Origin: a virus
Virus record (IMG/VR): IMGVR_UViG_3300042991_001421
Span: 1-21,599 of that record
Length of the DNA stretch: 21,599 nt
Reading direction: 5' to 3' (one strand)
Shown: positions 20,950 to 21,599 of the stretch, piece by piece
Position numbering within the stretch: the stretch's first letter is position 1
Layout: each line of letters starts with the position of its first letter
Notes under the pieces: generated by a model
Database searches by the model: none
The model's input: the letters and a program-made list of their open reading frames with translations, nothing else
What the model was told of the DNA's origin: nothing
Translations under genes and position numbers: made by a program

Positions 20950-21494
20950 TACAGGATCCCGTATGCCGCTTCGACCACCCGCCGGAAGGTAGCCGGATCC
21001 AGGGAGGGCTTCGGCCCCTGGGTCTCCGCCTCCAGCGCCTTGAACTTGGCCGCCATTTTCTCCCGAAGCCCCGCCGCGTAGCGCTTGAGGCCCACGTCGG
21101 CGCGGGACACGTCGGCGATGGCGGAGGCCGCCCGGCTCAAGAGCTTCACCCGGTCCGCGGGCTCGGCCCCATTGGCCTCCTCCAGGGAGACCATGGCCTC
21201 GAAGAGGCCCGACTGGACGAGGGCGATGACCGCGGCCGAGCGGGCGCCCTCCTCGTCGGGGGCCGCATCGGCAATGAGCTTCGCCGCCTCCGTGCTCGCC
21301 TTGATGGCTTCGAGTTTTCGCTCGATTCCCTGGCCGAAGCGGTGGATGCCGCTCTTGGAGATCACGAACCCCAACGACTCCATCCACTCGGCGAGGGCCA
21401 CATACCCGGTGAAGTTCGACCCCACCAGGCGCCGCTCCAGCTCCTCCCGTACCTCGGGCGGCAGCGAAAACACCTTCGGGCGCTCGGGGCTCAC
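20949..21494 (-). CDS. Small terminase-type protein, DUF3486 (Mu gp27-like)
   Basis: A 181-residue protein if started at the GTG at 21494 (a GAGG about 8 bases upstream); the frame is open to an ATG at 21572, but that reading would overlap another open frame that ends at 21496. The N-terminal VFSLPPEVREELERRLVGSN and the GFVISKSGIHRFGQ segment are characteristic of DUF3486: a helix-turn-helix-like DNA-binding region followed by long helices for oligomerisation. It lies directly before the large terminase with which it would act to recognise DNA for packaging. The rest is Ala/Glu-rich helix. Confidence 0.88.
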   Translation of the reverse strand: MSPERPKVFSLPPEVREELERRLVGSNFTGYVALAEWMESLGFVISKSGIHRFGQGIERKLEAIKASTEAAKLIADAAPDEEGARSAAVIALVQSGLFEAMVSLEEANGAEPADRVKLLSRAASAIADVSRADVGLKRYAAGLREKMAAKFKALEAETQGPKPSLDPATFRRVVEAAYGIL

Positions 21495-21495
21495 G

Positions 21496-21599
21496 TCAGC
21501 GCCTCGGGGGGCGGGCGATGCCCGGGTCGCAAGGGACGGCGTACTCCACCAGATCCACGCCGGACCGGGCAATGTCGGCCATCCAGACGGCCACGTGGT
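21496..21599 (-). CDS. 3' end of an unrecognised upstream phage gene
   Basis: A stop-free frame enters from the window edge and ends in TGA at 21496-21498, one base before the GTG of the DUF3486 gene. The visible 33 residues end VEYAVPCDPGIARPPRR and contain VAVWMADIARSGVDL. The tight spacing is typical of this operon and supports a real gene. I cannot assign a family; in Mu-like phages lysis or small structural genes often lie here. Confidence 0.5.
   Translation of the reverse strand, partial: HVAVWMADIARSGVDLVEYAVPCDPGIARPPRR

Overview
The window is the complete late (head and tail) half of a Mu-like transposable prophage with a long-tailed (siphovirus) tail. All confident genes lie on the minus strand, so transcription runs from about 21.6 kb down to about 0.3 kb. 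The DNA is GC-rich and nearly every gene starts close to or overlapping the stop of the one before it. The host cannot be named from the sequence; base composition and the types of dispersed palindromes suggest a GC-rich Gram-negative bacterium.

Layout in transcription order. DNA packaging and head: the tail end of an unrecognised gene (21496-21599), small terminase (DUF3486, Mu gp27-like), large terminase (Mu gp28-like), portal (DUF935, Mu gp29-like), F-like minor head protein with a probable C-terminal nuclease/toxin domain, G-like virion morphogenesis protein, I-like protease with an internally started scaffold, DUF2190-type decoration protein, major capsid protein, and two head-tail joining proteins (DUF1320/gp36-like and gp37-like). 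Tail: tube protein, a G/GT pair of assembly chaperones joined by a probable -1 frameshift, a 984-residue tape measure, two related distal tail proteins, a 563-residue tail protein, a DUF2163/BR0599 cysteine-rich protein (lambda L-like role), and an 806-residue hub/receptor-binding protein. The order matches B3/D3112-type phages: Mu-like head genes followed by a lambda-like tail.

The last 200 bases (about 80-283) are AT-rich. They hold two 15-base direct repeats at a 22-base period just inside a 5'-TGT, which fits the right end of a Mu-family transposon. Bases 1-79 are much richer in GC and may be flanking host DNA.

The main peculiarity is the gaps. Although the late operon is compact, its longer junctions carry unrelated palindromic or repeat elements: an ATGAAGG-type inverted repeat between terminase and portal, a 102-base element with perfect 13-base inverted ends between F and G, a DnaA-box triplet and a G-rich tract between G and the protease, and hairpins or REP-like palindromes before the decoration protein, before and after the capsid gene, and before the tape measure. 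A further set lies inside the portal gene and is translated in frame. The genes themselves look intact.
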